DNA of 64,000 bases from Prochlorococcus marinus str. SB (GTDB lineage: Bacteria > Cyanobacteriota > Cyanobacteriia > PCC-6307 > Cyanobiaceae). Under the pieces are notes generated by a model. It searched no databases, had not been told where the DNA came from, and worked only from the letters and a program-made list of their open reading frames with translations. The stretch is from positions 1-64,000 of the forward strand of contig NZ_JNAS01000002.1 in assembly GCF_000760115.1 (NCBI RefSeq), written 5' to 3'. Positions 7,163-17,515 of this stretch are shown in pieces (within the stretch, counting starts at the first letter, position 1; each line of letters begins with the position of its first letter). The translations under genes and the position numbers were made by a program.

Positions 7163-7555
7163 ATGAATAACAGAAAAATCATTAAAGGATACAAAACATT
7201 AACATCATCAAGATTTAATGTAGATAATTCTGTAGATAAATCTAAAGATGGAATAATTTATACTCTTTATTCTGATGCATTTAATTCACTTAAAGTTGGT
7301 TTTGCTGAAAATGATAAGGTACTAGAAAAAAAATTATCAAGTGAAGCATTGATATTTTTGGATATGAAAAAAGGCAAAAAGAAAGATCTATTTTTATTAA
7401 TAACCACTCTAAAAGAACTTGGCATCAAATATTCAGACAATTATTATTTCAAGTACTCAGGTTCTTTAATGAAACATTTATCTACTTTAGGTTGGCCTGT
7501 TGGAAGATCACTTTATAAACAAAGAAATATTAAAAAAGAACTTGTATGTGCATAA
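7163..7555 (+). CDS. GIY-YIG-like (T5orf172-like) small protein
   Basis: 130 residues. GIIYTLYSDAFNSLKVGFAENDKVLEKKL matches the spacing of a GIY-YIG or T5orf172 core (GxxYxL...LKVGF with an arginine/lysine helix after it), but the canonical catalytic Arg and Glu are not obvious. The second half carries KGKKKDLFLLITTLKELGIK and a HLSTLGWPVG end that I associate with a picocyanobacterial family. Possibly a degenerate nuclease or DNA-binding domain. It is the downstream partner of the RHH gene. Family assignment is tentative. Confidence 0.6.
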   Translation: MNNRKIIKGYKTLTSSRFNVDNSVDKSKDGIIYTLYSDAFNSLKVGFAENDKVLEKKLSSEALIFLDMKKGKKKDLFLLITTLKELGIKYSDNYYFKYSGSLMKHLSTLGWPVGRSLYKQRNIKKELVCA

Positions 7556-7563
7556 ATTTAAAT

Positions 7564-8031
7564 TTAATCACACTCTAAAGTTTCTCTGGTTTCTCTATTT
7601 GTAATTGGATTAGTTCCAGTAGCACTTTCACAAAATTTCCTAATAATATCTTTTGGCAAAAAAACATTTGTGAAATCTGCGCCTTGTATTTTTACATTTT
7701 CAAACTGGGTACTATAAGCAAAAGAATCCTCCAAGTTAGTATTTGATAAATCTGTTCCATCTAAAACAGCCGAGTCTAAAGTTACTTCTCTTAAGTTGGA
7801 GTTACTTAAATTAGTATCTTTCAATTTTGCTCCATAAAGAGTCGCATTTTGGAGCTCACAACCTGACAAATTTGCGTCTTGTAAATCAGTTAAATAGAAA
7901 GTTGCTCCTTTTAAATCAGATCCAGAAAAATCAGCCCCTACCAAAGATTGTTTACCATAATCCAAAGCTGCGAAGCTTCTAGAAGGGAGGGTTAAAACAA
8001 CTATTAAAAAAGTTAAAATTATAAATCTCAT
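7564..8031 (-). CDS. exported pentapeptide-repeat protein
   Basis: 155 residues. Signal peptide at 1-22 (cleavage near SFAA), then about 16 consecutive A(D/N)Lxx pentapeptides from LVGADFSG to IQGADFTN, forming a right-handed quadrilateral beta-helix. A short cysteine-containing tail follows (KFCESATG, ETLECD), which may be disulfide-linked. Similar cyanobacterial proteins reside in the thylakoid lumen or periplasm; the molecular role is unknown. It faces the RHH/GIY-YIG-like pair convergently with an 8-bp gap. Confidence 0.85.
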   Translation of the reverse strand: MRFIILTFLIVVLTLPSRSFAALDYGKQSLVGADFSGSDLKGATFYLTDLQDANLSGCELQNATLYGAKLKDTNLSNSNLREVTLDSAVLDGTDLSNTNLEDSFAYSTQFENVKIQGADFTNVFLPKDIIRKFCESATGTNPITNRETRETLECD

Positions 8032-8138
8032 TTGGTTGAGTAATATTTCAATAAATTCTAACTTCTTAAGCTGAAATCTAAAAATTAATTATTTACTGAA
8101 TGCTATATTTATTGAAATAGCAAATCACGAAATAGGTT

Positions 8139-9779
8139 TTGGATATAAGTCCTTATGATGCAATTGTTGTTGGTTCTGGAGCTACAGGCGGAATAGCAGC
8201 ACTTACATTGGCAGAACAAGGGATCAAAGTTTTAGTAATAGAAGCAGGGCATCAAATTAAAAGGCATGAAGCTAGTAATCATGAGCCAAAAAGTACATTA
8301 AAAAGATTATCAGGACTCATAACAAAAAAACATGCCAATCAGTGCCAACATCCTGGTTATTGGAAAAATAATCCTGACTTATATTCAAATGAATTGAAGC
8401 ATCCTTATGACTTCCCAAAAAAAAAGCCATTTCTTTGGACACAAGGTAAACAATATGGGGGGAGATCATTAACTTGGGGAGGTATAACATTAAGACTTTC
8501 CTCAGACGACTTTCATCCGGCTAAAAATGACGGATTCGGACCAAACTGGCCTATTTCATACGAAGAAATTTCCCCGCACTACGATTTTATTGAAAATTTC
8601 TGCGGAATTTATGGACGAAAAGATGATATCAAGGAGGTCCCAAACGGTAAGTATATTGGTGAAATTCCTCTTACAGAAAACGAAAATGTTTTTGGCAGCA
8701 AAGTTAAATCAAAATTAAACTATCCATTTATCCAATCAAGAGGATTTGACCGTAATTCATCTGTAAAAGAAAAAAACTGGCCCAAATCCTCTAGCGTAGG
8801 AAGCTCTTTAAAAAAAGCTTTAGATACTGGAAATGTACAAATAATCTCTAATTACCTAGTGGAGTCTTTTGAGATTAACAAGATAACAGAGCTTGCCTCA
8901 AAACTAACGATTGTAAACCTAGAAAATGGACACAAAGAAGTATTGGATTGTGATTTGGTTCTTCTTTGCGCATCAACAATTTCAACACTGAGAATACTAC
9001 TGAACTCAGAATACAAATCAAATTCCTCAGGGTTTAAGGATAATTCTGGGAAATTAGGTAAATACCTAATGGATCACATATCTATCTGTAGATTTTTTTC
9101 AGTCCCAAAAGCAAAAAACTCAGATAAATCATTAGATAATACTCCCGATCTTTCTGGAGCAGGCAGCTTCTTTATTCCATTTGGTTCAAATTTACCAGAA
9201 ATTGACGGCATATATTTCCATAGAGGTTATGGAATCTGGGGGGCAATTGATAGATTAGGGATACCTAAATTTTTACAAAAAGACGCAAACAAATCCATTG
9301 GCTTTCTTATCGCCCATGGCGAAGTCCTTCCTAGAGAGAAAAACTCAGTTTCTCTATCAAAAAAAACAGATGAATGGGGCATCCCAATTCCATACATTGA
9401 ATTCGAATGGAGCGAGAATGAGTTAAATATGGCAAAACATATGGAAAAAACAATACAAAAATCAGTCAAAGCTGCAAATGGAGAAATAAAAAATATTGAT
9501 GAACTAATGAATATTCCATTAGTGAGTTTATTTACAAAAAATTTGACCGCACTTTCAGATAGTCCTCCTCCACCAGGATATTACATACATGAAGTAGGAG
9601 GCGCACCAATGGGAACAAATGAAGAAAATAGCGTAGTTGATAAATTTAATAGATTATGGAGATGTAAGAATGTACTTGTACTAGATGGAGCATGCTGGCC
9701 CACATCATCTTGGCAAAGTCCCACACTTACAATGATGGCCTTGAGTAGAAGAGCCTGTTTAAATATTAAAAAGACTTAG
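8139..9779 (+). CDS. GMC-family FAD oxidoreductase
   Basis: 546 residues from a TTG start (8139) that places the dinucleotide-binding motif YDAIVVGSGATGGIAALTLAEQG directly at the N-terminus; no ATG is available there. Other GMC marks are GGRSLTWGG (FAD contact, about residue 108), LLCASTISTLRILLNS, and a C-terminal GGAPMG...VDKFNRLW...DGACWPT end with the substrate-site His in IHEVGGAP. GMC enzymes oxidise alcohols or sugars. The substrate is not evident. The 3' end overlaps the convergent DUF2811 gene by 14 bp. Confidence 0.85.
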   Translation: MDISPYDAIVVGSGATGGIAALTLAEQGIKVLVIEAGHQIKRHEASNHEPKSTLKRLSGLITKKHANQCQHPGYWKNNPDLYSNELKHPYDFPKKKPFLWTQGKQYGGRSLTWGGITLRLSSDDFHPAKNDGFGPNWPISYEEISPHYDFIENFCGIYGRKDDIKEVPNGKYIGEIPLTENENVFGSKVKSKLNYPFIQSRGFDRNSSVKEKNWPKSSSVGSSLKKALDTGNVQIISNYLVESFEINKITELASKLTIVNLENGHKEVLDCDLVLLCASTISTLRILLNSEYKSNSSGFKDNSGKLGKYLMDHISICRFFSVPKAKNSDKSLDNTPDLSGAGSFFIPFGSNLPEIDGIYFHRGYGIWGAIDRLGIPKFLQKDANKSIGFLIAHGEVLPREKNSVSLSKKTDEWGIPIPYIEFEWSENELNMAKHMEKTIQKSVKAANGEIKNIDELMNIPLVSLFTKNLTALSDSPPPPGYYIHEVGGAPMGTNEENSVVDKFNRLWRCKNVLVLDGACWPTSSWQSPTLTMMALSRRACLNIKKT

Positions 9780-10023
9780 AAGGTTTAAATAATTGATTTA
9801 AATAAATCTCTGAGACAGAATTATCTGTACATCCGTTTTGAACGAGAAAAGTAGCTAATGCTGAATTTATAAGCTTGTATTGATCCCAAGTCGGGTTACT
9901 TAATACGAAATCTTTCATAGTGTTATAAAGAGTTTCTGAAAGCTCTGTTTCTAATGAGACTTTATCTGAAGAGCACTCTACGAGTTTCTTATCAGTTAAA
10001 TTTGTTTGGCTGATTTGATCCAT
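9766..10023 (-). CDS. DUF2811-family small protein
   Basis: 85 residues. SLETELSETLYNTMKDFVLSNPTWDQYKLINSALATFLVQNG reproduces the cyanobacterial DUF2811 pattern (E-P/LxxLYxxMxxFLxxxPxWDQYRxxxAAL), a short all-helical domain. Function unknown. It overlaps the GMC oxidoreductase 3' end convergently. The long intergenic region at 10024-10404 is its upstream region. Confidence 0.75.
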   Translation of the reverse strand: MDQISQTNLTDKKLVECSSDKVSLETELSETLYNTMKDFVLSNPTWDQYKLINSALATFLVQNGCTDNSVSEIYLNQLFKPSKSF

Positions 10024-10404
10024 AAATTTATTTTTTTTACCTCAACAATAATGATATTTTTCTCTAAAAATATCAAGAATAATCTTCTGATAAACTTTTC
10101 ACATTATCAAATAAGACTCACGTTATAAGTCGGTTTTTAAAAAACTTCTTTTTCAAATAAGGAAATTGAATAGATCTTAAAAAAAAGTCAACAATAATGT
10201 TGAAGTCCTGTTTTTTTTGAAAAATACTGCCATTTCTAATCCAGTGTGGATTTGGACGTGGAAAACAACCTGCATATTGTGGAAAATCTAGCTCAAAATA
10301 TTTTCACGATTTTATATTAAGAATACTTATATATACTGAGTCTATTAAGACTAAGTCGAGAAAGAGACAGGTGATTCATTGATTTCAACGGATTTTCTTA
10401 AGAT
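10024..10404. other. 381-bp intergenic region with DnaA-box-like cluster
   Basis: No reading frame of note. It contains T- and A-tracts, the nonamer cluster at 10245-10286, and a weak inverted repeat: AGTCT/AGACT near 10342-10355, and AAGACTAA pairing with TTAGTCTT around the cbiX stop codon. A -10-like TATACT lies near 10335 on the plus strand, so a small RNA is possible but not supported enough to call. It must hold the promoter of the DUF2811 gene. Confidence 0.5.
10245..10286 (-). promoter_or_regulatory. three DnaA-box-like nonamers
   Basis: Read on the minus strand, AAATCCACA (10253-10245), TTTTCCACG (10265-10257) and TTTTCCACA (10286-10278) lie within 42 bp in one orientation. TTTTCCACA is the DnaA-box form known from cyanobacterial origins. 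One copy is exact and the other two differ at one or two positions. Neither dnaA nor dnaN is adjacent, so this is more likely a DnaA-binding or titration site, or chance, than the main origin. Confidence 0.4.
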
Positions 10405-11529
10405 TTAGTCTTTATTAGGCAAGCGAAGCGTGACAGGTCCTAAAGGGTGTTTTGAATTTGGATAAATACTATGGTGATGGTGATGGTGATTATGTTCATG
10501 TTGATGGGCCTCTACATGTTCATGTTCTAAGTAATTACCCCCTCCTGTGTCTGATTTTTCTTGATTATGAGTTGGGATTTGATTTTGCATTTCACAAGCA
10601 CCATTACATTCAGGATCACATAAATCACAGCTGATACCCAAGCCCTCTACATGGTCATGATGACTTTCTTGGACCATTCCAACTTCTTTTTCAAAGCCAA
10701 ATAAATTTGATCTATATTTACAAGTTGAGCAATTCATAAAATTATTACCTTCGTTATTAAGAATCTCTTCAATCCTTTCTACAAAAGTGTCGACCACATA
10801 AGACTGTGACGAAAGATATTTTGCATGTATAAATGAAATATTTGGATTATTAATCGCAACTAAATCACTTTGCCTTTTTATTCTTGTAACAAGGACACCT
10901 GAAAAAAGGAAATAAGGGAAAACAATTATATTTTTATAACCAAGTCTCACAACATTTTTCAAGCCAGGTTCAACAAGGGGGAAAGTTACTCCAGAAAAAA
11001 CTGTTTCCCCCCACCCTAAACCAATACCCTCTACGATCATTCTCGTAATTTTTGAAACATTGGAATTCGCATCTGGATCAGAAGAGCCTCTTCCCACAAC
11101 AACTAATAATGATTCTTCAGGTTTGAGATTATTATTTTGTTTAAATACATCTTTTACTCTTTCACAAGCTGCACTAATCATTAAATTATTAATACCTAAT
11201 TCTCTTCCATAAATTATTTCAATTCCTGTTTTACTTGAATAATTCATAAGCAGGCTAGGTATATCATTTTTTACATGGCCAGCAGCAAAAAGCATTGCAG
11301 GTATTGCAATTACTTTTTTTATAGAAAGATCTTTTAACTTATCTAAAGCATCAACAATCGAAGGTTTAGCAAATTCCAAGAAACCATATTCAACTAAAAA
11401 GTTTGGATATCTTTTTTGGATGAAATTAGTTAATTCTTGAAATTCAGTAATGGCTAGTTTATTTCTACTCCCATGTCCACAGATAAGTATCGCGACTTGA
11501 TTATTTAACTTCAAATCTAAATTATCCAA
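10405..11529 (-). CDS. cbiX: sirohydrochlorin chelatase CbiX, His/Cys-rich C-terminus
   Basis: Two CbiX repeats. The first opens with AILICGHGSRNKLAITEF (active-site His) and the second with LLVVVGRGSSDPDANSN. The enzyme inserts Co2+ or Fe2+ into sirohydrochlorin, for cobalamin or siroheme. The ~110-residue tail has an MNCSTC motif (MxCxxC, the Fe-S site known in Bacillus CbiX), a second cluster CDLCDPECNGAC, and a long histidine run (EHEHVEAHQHEHNHHHHHH), all metal-binding in appearance. All in-frame starts are TTG; 11529 is preferred because it begins just before the conserved core, while 11610 would overlap the divergent gene. Confidence 0.88.
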   Translation of the reverse strand: MDNLDLKLNNQVAILICGHGSRNKLAITEFQELTNFIQKRYPNFLVEYGFLEFAKPSIVDALDKLKDLSIKKVIAIPAMLFAAGHVKNDIPSLLMNYSSKTGIEIIYGRELGINNLMISAACERVKDVFKQNNNLKPEESLLVVVGRGSSDPDANSNVSKITRMIVEGIGLGWGETVFSGVTFPLVEPGLKNVVRLGYKNIIVFPYFLFSGVLVTRIKRQSDLVAINNPNISFIHAKYLSSQSYVVDTFVERIEEILNNEGNNFMNCSTCKYRSNLFGFEKEVGMVQESHHDHVEGLGISCDLCDPECNGACEMQNQIPTHNQEKSDTGGGNYLEHEHVEAHQHEHNHHHHHHSIYPNSKHPLGPVTLRLPNKD

Positions 11530-11576
11530 ATTCAAATTATTACTTATACCATAATAGTAAAGAACAATATCATGTA

Positions 11577-12857
11577 GTGAAAAATAATAATAACTTGCTT
11601 GAAGTTCCAAATATCAACTCAAAGGATGCAAAATTTAAGAAATTAATTTATGACGTCGACGAATCATTATTTAATGAGGATAACTATTCTTGCGAAAAAT
11701 TCGAGCACCTTTGCGTGTGTAGTGGAGGTACAACTTCTAGCTGTGCAAAAAATGGTTTTACAACTCTTGATCTAAGAAAAAATCACAGCAAAATTCATCT
11801 AGATAGAAAAACCAATTTAGTAACAATTGGAGGTGGAGTAATAATGGGGGATCTATTAAATCATTTACAAAAATATAATCGAAGTTTTCCAATCGGACTT
11901 TCTAAACTTCCCGGAGCAGGCTATATACTAACTGGTGGAGTAAGTCCGCTCAGTAGAACCTATGGATTAGCCATTGATAATATTGAATCAATAAAAGGTT
12001 TCTTGGGTAATGGCACATTTATTTCTTTAAAAAAAAATCAAATAAATACCGAAGAACAATTAATTTGGGAAGGAATTAAAGGCGCAGCACCCTTCTTTTC
12101 AATTATTACCGAAATAGAACTTAAGACTATCCAATCTAATTCAATTAAGGTTATTGAAGGATTTGTAAATCTAAATGAACTTACAGAAATAATAAAACTA
12201 TCAGAGGAATTTCCAGAAAATATTAGTCTTCAATGGATTTATGCCCAAAAAATTTACATATATATTTTTGCTGAACTCAAAAATAATTTAGAGGATAAAA
12301 GAACAGAAGAATGTCTGATGCTTCTAGACAAATTCCCTAGTCTAGAAAAACAATTTTATGAAAACTTTAACAAAATAAATTTCTTCCCTAAGGAATTGAA
12401 TTTATATGAGCTGAATGCAAATAACCATTCTGAGGTAATTAGTCTTCTTGGAGAAGATTTAAAAAATGATATCCCAATTTTCATAAAATGTTTGGATGAA
12501 ATAATGGATAATAAACCTAATAATTCCTGTTACATTGCTTCTCAACAATTAGGTTGCAAAACTAAAAAGTTAAATCATGGCTCAAGCTTTTTTGTTCATA
12601 GAAAAAGCACTTGGAAACCATGGATATATGCATCATGGAAAAAAAATGATCTTCAAGAAAAAGAGGTCGCTTTGGAATGGATTTATAAATCGTGGAGCAA
12701 GCTAAAAAAGTTTTATCCAAATATTCACTTAGCCCAATTGCATAATCATTTGAATTCTCATGATGAAGAAATTACATTAGCCTTTGGAGATAGAATGAAT
12801 GAATTAAAAACTTTAAAGAATATTTTTGACCCACAAGGTATTTTGCCTCCTTTATGA
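11577..12857 (+). CDS. FAD-binding oxidoreductase (PCMH/FAD_binding_4 type)
   Basis: 426 residues from a GTG start. The FAD-binding PCMH domain is at about residues 45-170: CVCSGGTTSSCAKNGFTTLDL, VTIGGGVIMGDLLNHLQKY, PIGLSKLPGAGYILTGGVSP and GLAIDNIESIKGFLGNG. It ends in NIFDPQGILPPL, the usual terminus of this fold (GlcD and berberine-bridge relatives). The substrate is unknown. It is divergent from cbiX across a short gap and precedes the SulP gene by 30 bp on the same strand, so it is probably co-transcribed with it. Confidence 0.82.
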   Translation: MKNNNNLLEVPNINSKDAKFKKLIYDVDESLFNEDNYSCEKFEHLCVCSGGTTSSCAKNGFTTLDLRKNHSKIHLDRKTNLVTIGGGVIMGDLLNHLQKYNRSFPIGLSKLPGAGYILTGGVSPLSRTYGLAIDNIESIKGFLGNGTFISLKKNQINTEEQLIWEGIKGAAPFFSIITEIELKTIQSNSIKVIEGFVNLNELTEIIKLSEEFPENISLQWIYAQKIYIYIFAELKNNLEDKRTEECLMLLDKFPSLEKQFYENFNKINFFPKELNLYELNANNHSEVISLLGEDLKNDIPIFIKCLDEIMDNKPNNSCYIASQQLGCKTKKLNHGSSFFVHRKSTWKPWIYASWKKNDLQEKEVALEWIYKSWSKLKKFYPNIHLAQLHNHLNSHDEEITLAFGDRMNELKTLKNIFDPQGILPPL

Positions 12858-12887
12858 GGTAACTTCTTAATTATAAAGAAACTTAAA

Positions 12888-14453
12888 ATGTCAAATTTCT
12901 CAAGATATTTATCTAAAAATTGGTTAGATGATCCAAAGTCAAATATTCTCTCAGGCTTAGTTGTTGCTTTTGCAATGATCCCAGAAGCAATTGCTTTTTC
13001 AGGTATAGCTGGTGTAGATCCTAAAGTTGGCCTTTTTGGTGCATTTTGCTTATCCATAACAATTGCGATTGTTGGAGGGAGAAGGGGGATGATCACTTCA
13101 GCTACAGGTTCAACAGCTCTTTTGATGACTGGACTTGTTGCTTATGGAGAATCACAAGCTCCTGGATTAGGAGTCCCATATCTTATTGCAGCTGGAATAT
13201 TAACTGGAATTTTCCAAATTATTTGGGGGTATTTAAGACTTGCCTACCAAATGCGATTCGTGCCTACGGGAGTATTAAGTGGATTTGTAAATGCACTAGC
13301 GCTTTTAATATTTCAGGCACAACTACCTCAGTTAGGAATAGGTATTAAAGAATCAAATGGATTAATTGAACAAACTTTGAGTCAGTATCCAGTTAACTCT
13401 CAGATCCCAGTAGTTTGGATTCTTGTAATCCTAGGATTAATAATTATCTATGGGCTTCCAAAAATCACAAAAGTAGTCCCATCTCAACTTATCGCGATAG
13501 TAGTAATTACTCTCATAAGCATATTCTTGAATCTAGATGTCCCAACAGTTAGCGATTTGGGTAAGTTACCTGATGGATTACCAAGTATTTCTCTTCCTTT
13601 TGGATCAATAGAAAATGGAAAAGTACCTTTTAGTCTAGAAACATTAGGAATTATTTTACCGACTTCACTCGCAATATCTCTCGTAGGTTTAATGGAAACC
13701 TTTTTAACTCAAGACATTTTAGACGATGTAACTGATACAAATTCTAATAAAAATAAAGAAGCAAGAGGGCAGGGAATATCAAATATTGTCGCATCCTTAT
13801 TTGGTGGAATGGCAGGATGTGCCTTAGTTGGGCAATCTGTTATGAATACTGAAAATGGAGGTAAATCCAGATTATCAACTCTCTCCTCAGGTATATCTCT
13901 ACTAATTATGATTATCCTCTTGAAGTCTTGGATTGGAGCAATACCAATGGCTGCTTTAGTAGCAATCATGATAACTATCGCAATAAGTACAGCAGATATA
14001 AATGGATTAAAAAATATTAGAAAGATACCTAAAAGTGATACTGCAGTAATGCTTATGACTTTTGCGGTTACAATGCTGACAAAACCTCATAATCTTGCAC
14101 TTGGAGTTATTGCTGGAGTTTCATTAGCTGCAATTCTTTTCAGCAGAAAAGTCGCAAAAGTTATAACTGTCTCAAGAGCTAAAGAAAATAATCTGACTAC
14201 CTACAAAGTAAAAGGACAATTATTTTTTGTAAGTAAAATTTATTTCTTACAAGGATTTGATATTCATGAACATCCAGAAAATATTTTAATTGATATGTCT
14301 TTAGCTCATATTTGGGATCAAAGTGGCGTTGTTGCTCTTGAGCAAATTATTAGAAAGTTCCAGAATGGGGGTTCTAAAGTTGAAATTGTAGGATTAAATA
14401 AAGAAAGTCTTAACTTATTTGAAAGACTAGGTGGTATGGAAAGCGCTCATTAA
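12888..14453 (+). CDS. SulP-family anion transporter
   Basis: 521 residues. About 10-12 membrane spans with the SulP N-terminus SNILSGLVVAFAMIPEAIAFSGIAGVDPKVGLFGAF, then GSTALLMTG and FVPTGVLSGFVNAL. A cytoplasmic STAS domain occupies roughly the last 110 residues (IDMSLAHIWDQSGVVALEQII). SulP members in cyanobacteria move sulfate or, as BicA, bicarbonate with Na+. Neighbouring metA/metY and cbiX hint at sulfur, but sequence alone does not decide the ion. It ends 5 bp before the convergent metA. Confidence 0.9.
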   Translation: MSNFSRYLSKNWLDDPKSNILSGLVVAFAMIPEAIAFSGIAGVDPKVGLFGAFCLSITIAIVGGRRGMITSATGSTALLMTGLVAYGESQAPGLGVPYLIAAGILTGIFQIIWGYLRLAYQMRFVPTGVLSGFVNALALLIFQAQLPQLGIGIKESNGLIEQTLSQYPVNSQIPVVWILVILGLIIIYGLPKITKVVPSQLIAIVVITLISIFLNLDVPTVSDLGKLPDGLPSISLPFGSIENGKVPFSLETLGIILPTSLAISLVGLMETFLTQDILDDVTDTNSNKNKEARGQGISNIVASLFGGMAGCALVGQSVMNTENGGKSRLSTLSSGISLLIMIILLKSWIGAIPMAALVAIMITIAISTADINGLKNIRKIPKSDTAVMLMTFAVTMLTKPHNLALGVIAGVSLAAILFSRKVAKVITVSRAKENNLTTYKVKGQLFFVSKIYFLQGFDIHEHPENILIDMSLAHIWDQSGVVALEQIIRKFQNGGSKVEIVGLNKESLNLFERLGGMESAH

Positions 14454-14458
14454 AAAAG

Positions 14459-15349
14459 TTAATTAAGACTAACTTGTTGATAACAGAACCAAAGCCATTG
14501 TTGAAAAAGCAAATTCCTATGAGACCTCCAAGCGGTTTTTGAACTATTTGGATCAAAATTTTTAGGAGGAGGAACATCTCCCTTTTCTTTGTCTCTTTCA
14601 ATTTCACTAATAATTCTATGCACCGTATATTCAGGATGACCTAAATGCATAAGTTGTTTTTGATCATTAGATTCAAATATTGTATATCCAACGTTTTCTC
14701 CATAAGCCAACAAATTCAATTTCCCCTCTTTTTGGGCTTTCTCCATTTCCAAATCTGGTAATCCCGCAAATCTACTTTGAGGACAAATAAATTCATCATC
14801 TTGTGTACCCATCAAAGGGTGTCCAGGAACAAGACTTTTTAAAGGGAATACCCCAAATAATTTCCTATCAAAAACTTTCTTATCAACCCCTGCCAAATAA
14901 GCTAGCGCAAAGCCAGCCCAACATAATCCAAGAGTACTCGCACAAGAATTTCTGGCTTCATTTACAATTTTTACAAATTCATCCCAATACTTAACCTCCT
15001 CAAAGGCTAGGTGTTCAATAGGTGCTCCAGTAATAATGATTCCATCTAACGGTTCTGGATTATTTGCTTCTTCCCAAGTAATATATAGATTATTCAGATG
15101 ATTAAGATCCCATGTTTTATAAGAGTGAGTTTTAAGCTTTATCCAAACTGGCTCAATTTGAAGGGGAGATAAACCAAGTGGATGTAGCAAGTTAAATTCA
15201 TACTGCTTGCCTAGAGGCATGATATTTAAAATACCAATCCTAAGAGGACGTATATCCTGTCTTTTTGCCAATTCTGGTTCGATCCAAGATATATGATTTT
15301 TCTCAACATCACTAATCTTGTGATAGTTACTAGGAATTATTAAAGCCAA
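14459..15349 (-). CDS. metA: homoserine O-acyltransferase MetA
   Basis: 296 residues, typical for MetA. Acylates homoserine for methionine synthesis. Shows RPLRIGILNIMPLGKQYEF, the nucleophile Cys in TLGLCWAGFALAYL (about residue 142), FGVFPLK, and the catalytic His in HLGHPEYT with the following glutamate. Acetyl or succinyl specificity cannot be read with certainty; pairing with an O-acetylhomoserine sulfhydrylase 13 bp upstream suggests acetyl. The two form an operon. Confidence 0.93.
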   Translation of the reverse strand: MALIIPSNYHKISDVEKNHISWIEPELAKRQDIRPLRIGILNIMPLGKQYEFNLLHPLGLSPLQIEPVWIKLKTHSYKTWDLNHLNNLYITWEEANNPEPLDGIIITGAPIEHLAFEEVKYWDEFVKIVNEARNSCASTLGLCWAGFALAYLAGVDKKVFDRKLFGVFPLKSLVPGHPLMGTQDDEFICPQSRFAGLPDLEMEKAQKEGKLNLLAYGENVGYTIFESNDQKQLMHLGHPEYTVHRIISEIERDKEKGDVPPPKNFDPNSSKTAWRSHRNLLFQQWLWFCYQQVSLN

Positions 15350-15362
15350 TAAATCTCCTTTC

Positions 15363-16718
<1,356 letters not shown>

Positions 16719-16763
16719 TTAACTTAAAAAAGTCCCAAAAAAAAACAAAAAAAAGATAAATAT

Positions 16764-17465
16764 TTATAAATCCTTTTTTAATGAGGGGTAATTATCTTTC
16801 ATATATAAACTCAAATCTTCTTTTATCGCAGATCTGAGTTTCTCAATATTTGCAGAATCAATTATTGGAAAAGTTTTATTAGCTTCAGGATCTTTTTCAG
16901 TAATTGATTTCCAATTCTTACCTACATTTTTTTCAGAATTGTTAAGTACCTCATCAAAATTGAAACACTTATCATTGTTGTTAGCATCAAATTCGTTAAA
17001 AGCTTTATTTATAAGCTCTTTTCTATTTTCGAATAGATTCTTAGCTTTTAAAGTATCTGGAAGACCCATAACTGGTTTTAATTCTTTAAGAAGTTTTATT
17101 TCCTCTTCAATTAAGAGTGTCCAAACACCATATTTATTTTTTGGAAGATTAGATTTACTAAAAATATTAATTTCATCGAGGTAAAAATTTAACCATAGAT
17201 AATAAGCTTTTTCTTCAATAGTTTTTTTAACGGATATCTTTTTATTTTGGATCTTTGGGAGTAACTTTTCTGCCTTCTTTAAAAACTTTCTGTCTTCTCT
17301 TTCTAAATTTATTAATCCCCATCTTTGACTGTAGTCCCATAAATCTTCGTATCTTGTTAAGTCTTCTTGATTCCAACCAAGAGCTTTAAGTTCATGAGAA
17401 CGATGAGTTAATTCCTTTTTCAAAAAAATCCTTTTAAACCATAATAATTCTAACCCTGCAATCAA
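16764..17465 (-). CDS. membrane-anchored hypothetical protein
   Basis: 233 residues from a TTG at 17465. In the same frame the hydrophobic segment continues upstream of this TTG (residues KFLIYLLILIAGLELLWF) back to a stop at 17498-17496. No ATG, GTG or TTG lies in that stretch, so a rare start codon is possible. The rest is highly charged and helical, with many Lys/Glu residues, probably a cytosolic domain tethered by one N-terminal span. No family recognised. Confidence 0.6.
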   Translation of the reverse strand: MIAGLELLWFKRIFLKKELTHRSHELKALGWNQEDLTRYEDLWDYSQRWGLINLEREDRKFLKKAEKLLPKIQNKKISVKKTIEEKAYYLWLNFYLDEINIFSKSNLPKNKYGVWTLLIEEEIKLLKELKPVMGLPDTLKAKNLFENRKELINKAFNEFDANNNDKCFNFDEVLNNSEKNVGKNWKSITEKDPEANKTFPIIDSANIEKLRSAIKEDLSLYMKDNYPSLKKDL

Positions 17466-17515
17466 AATTAGTAAATAAATTAAGAACTTTACTTTCTAGC
17501 AAATTAGAAAAATAA

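Noticed and set aside
10335-10412. Possible small RNA with a -10-like TATACT and an inverted repeat ending at the cbiX stop
   Set aside because: No clear -35, no T-rich end after the hairpin and no resemblance to known picocyanobacterial RNAs that I could identify; kept only as a note on the intergenic region.
10452-10634. Plus-strand frame over the His-rich cbiX tail
   Set aside because: It is the reverse reading of the histidine codons and has no independent support.
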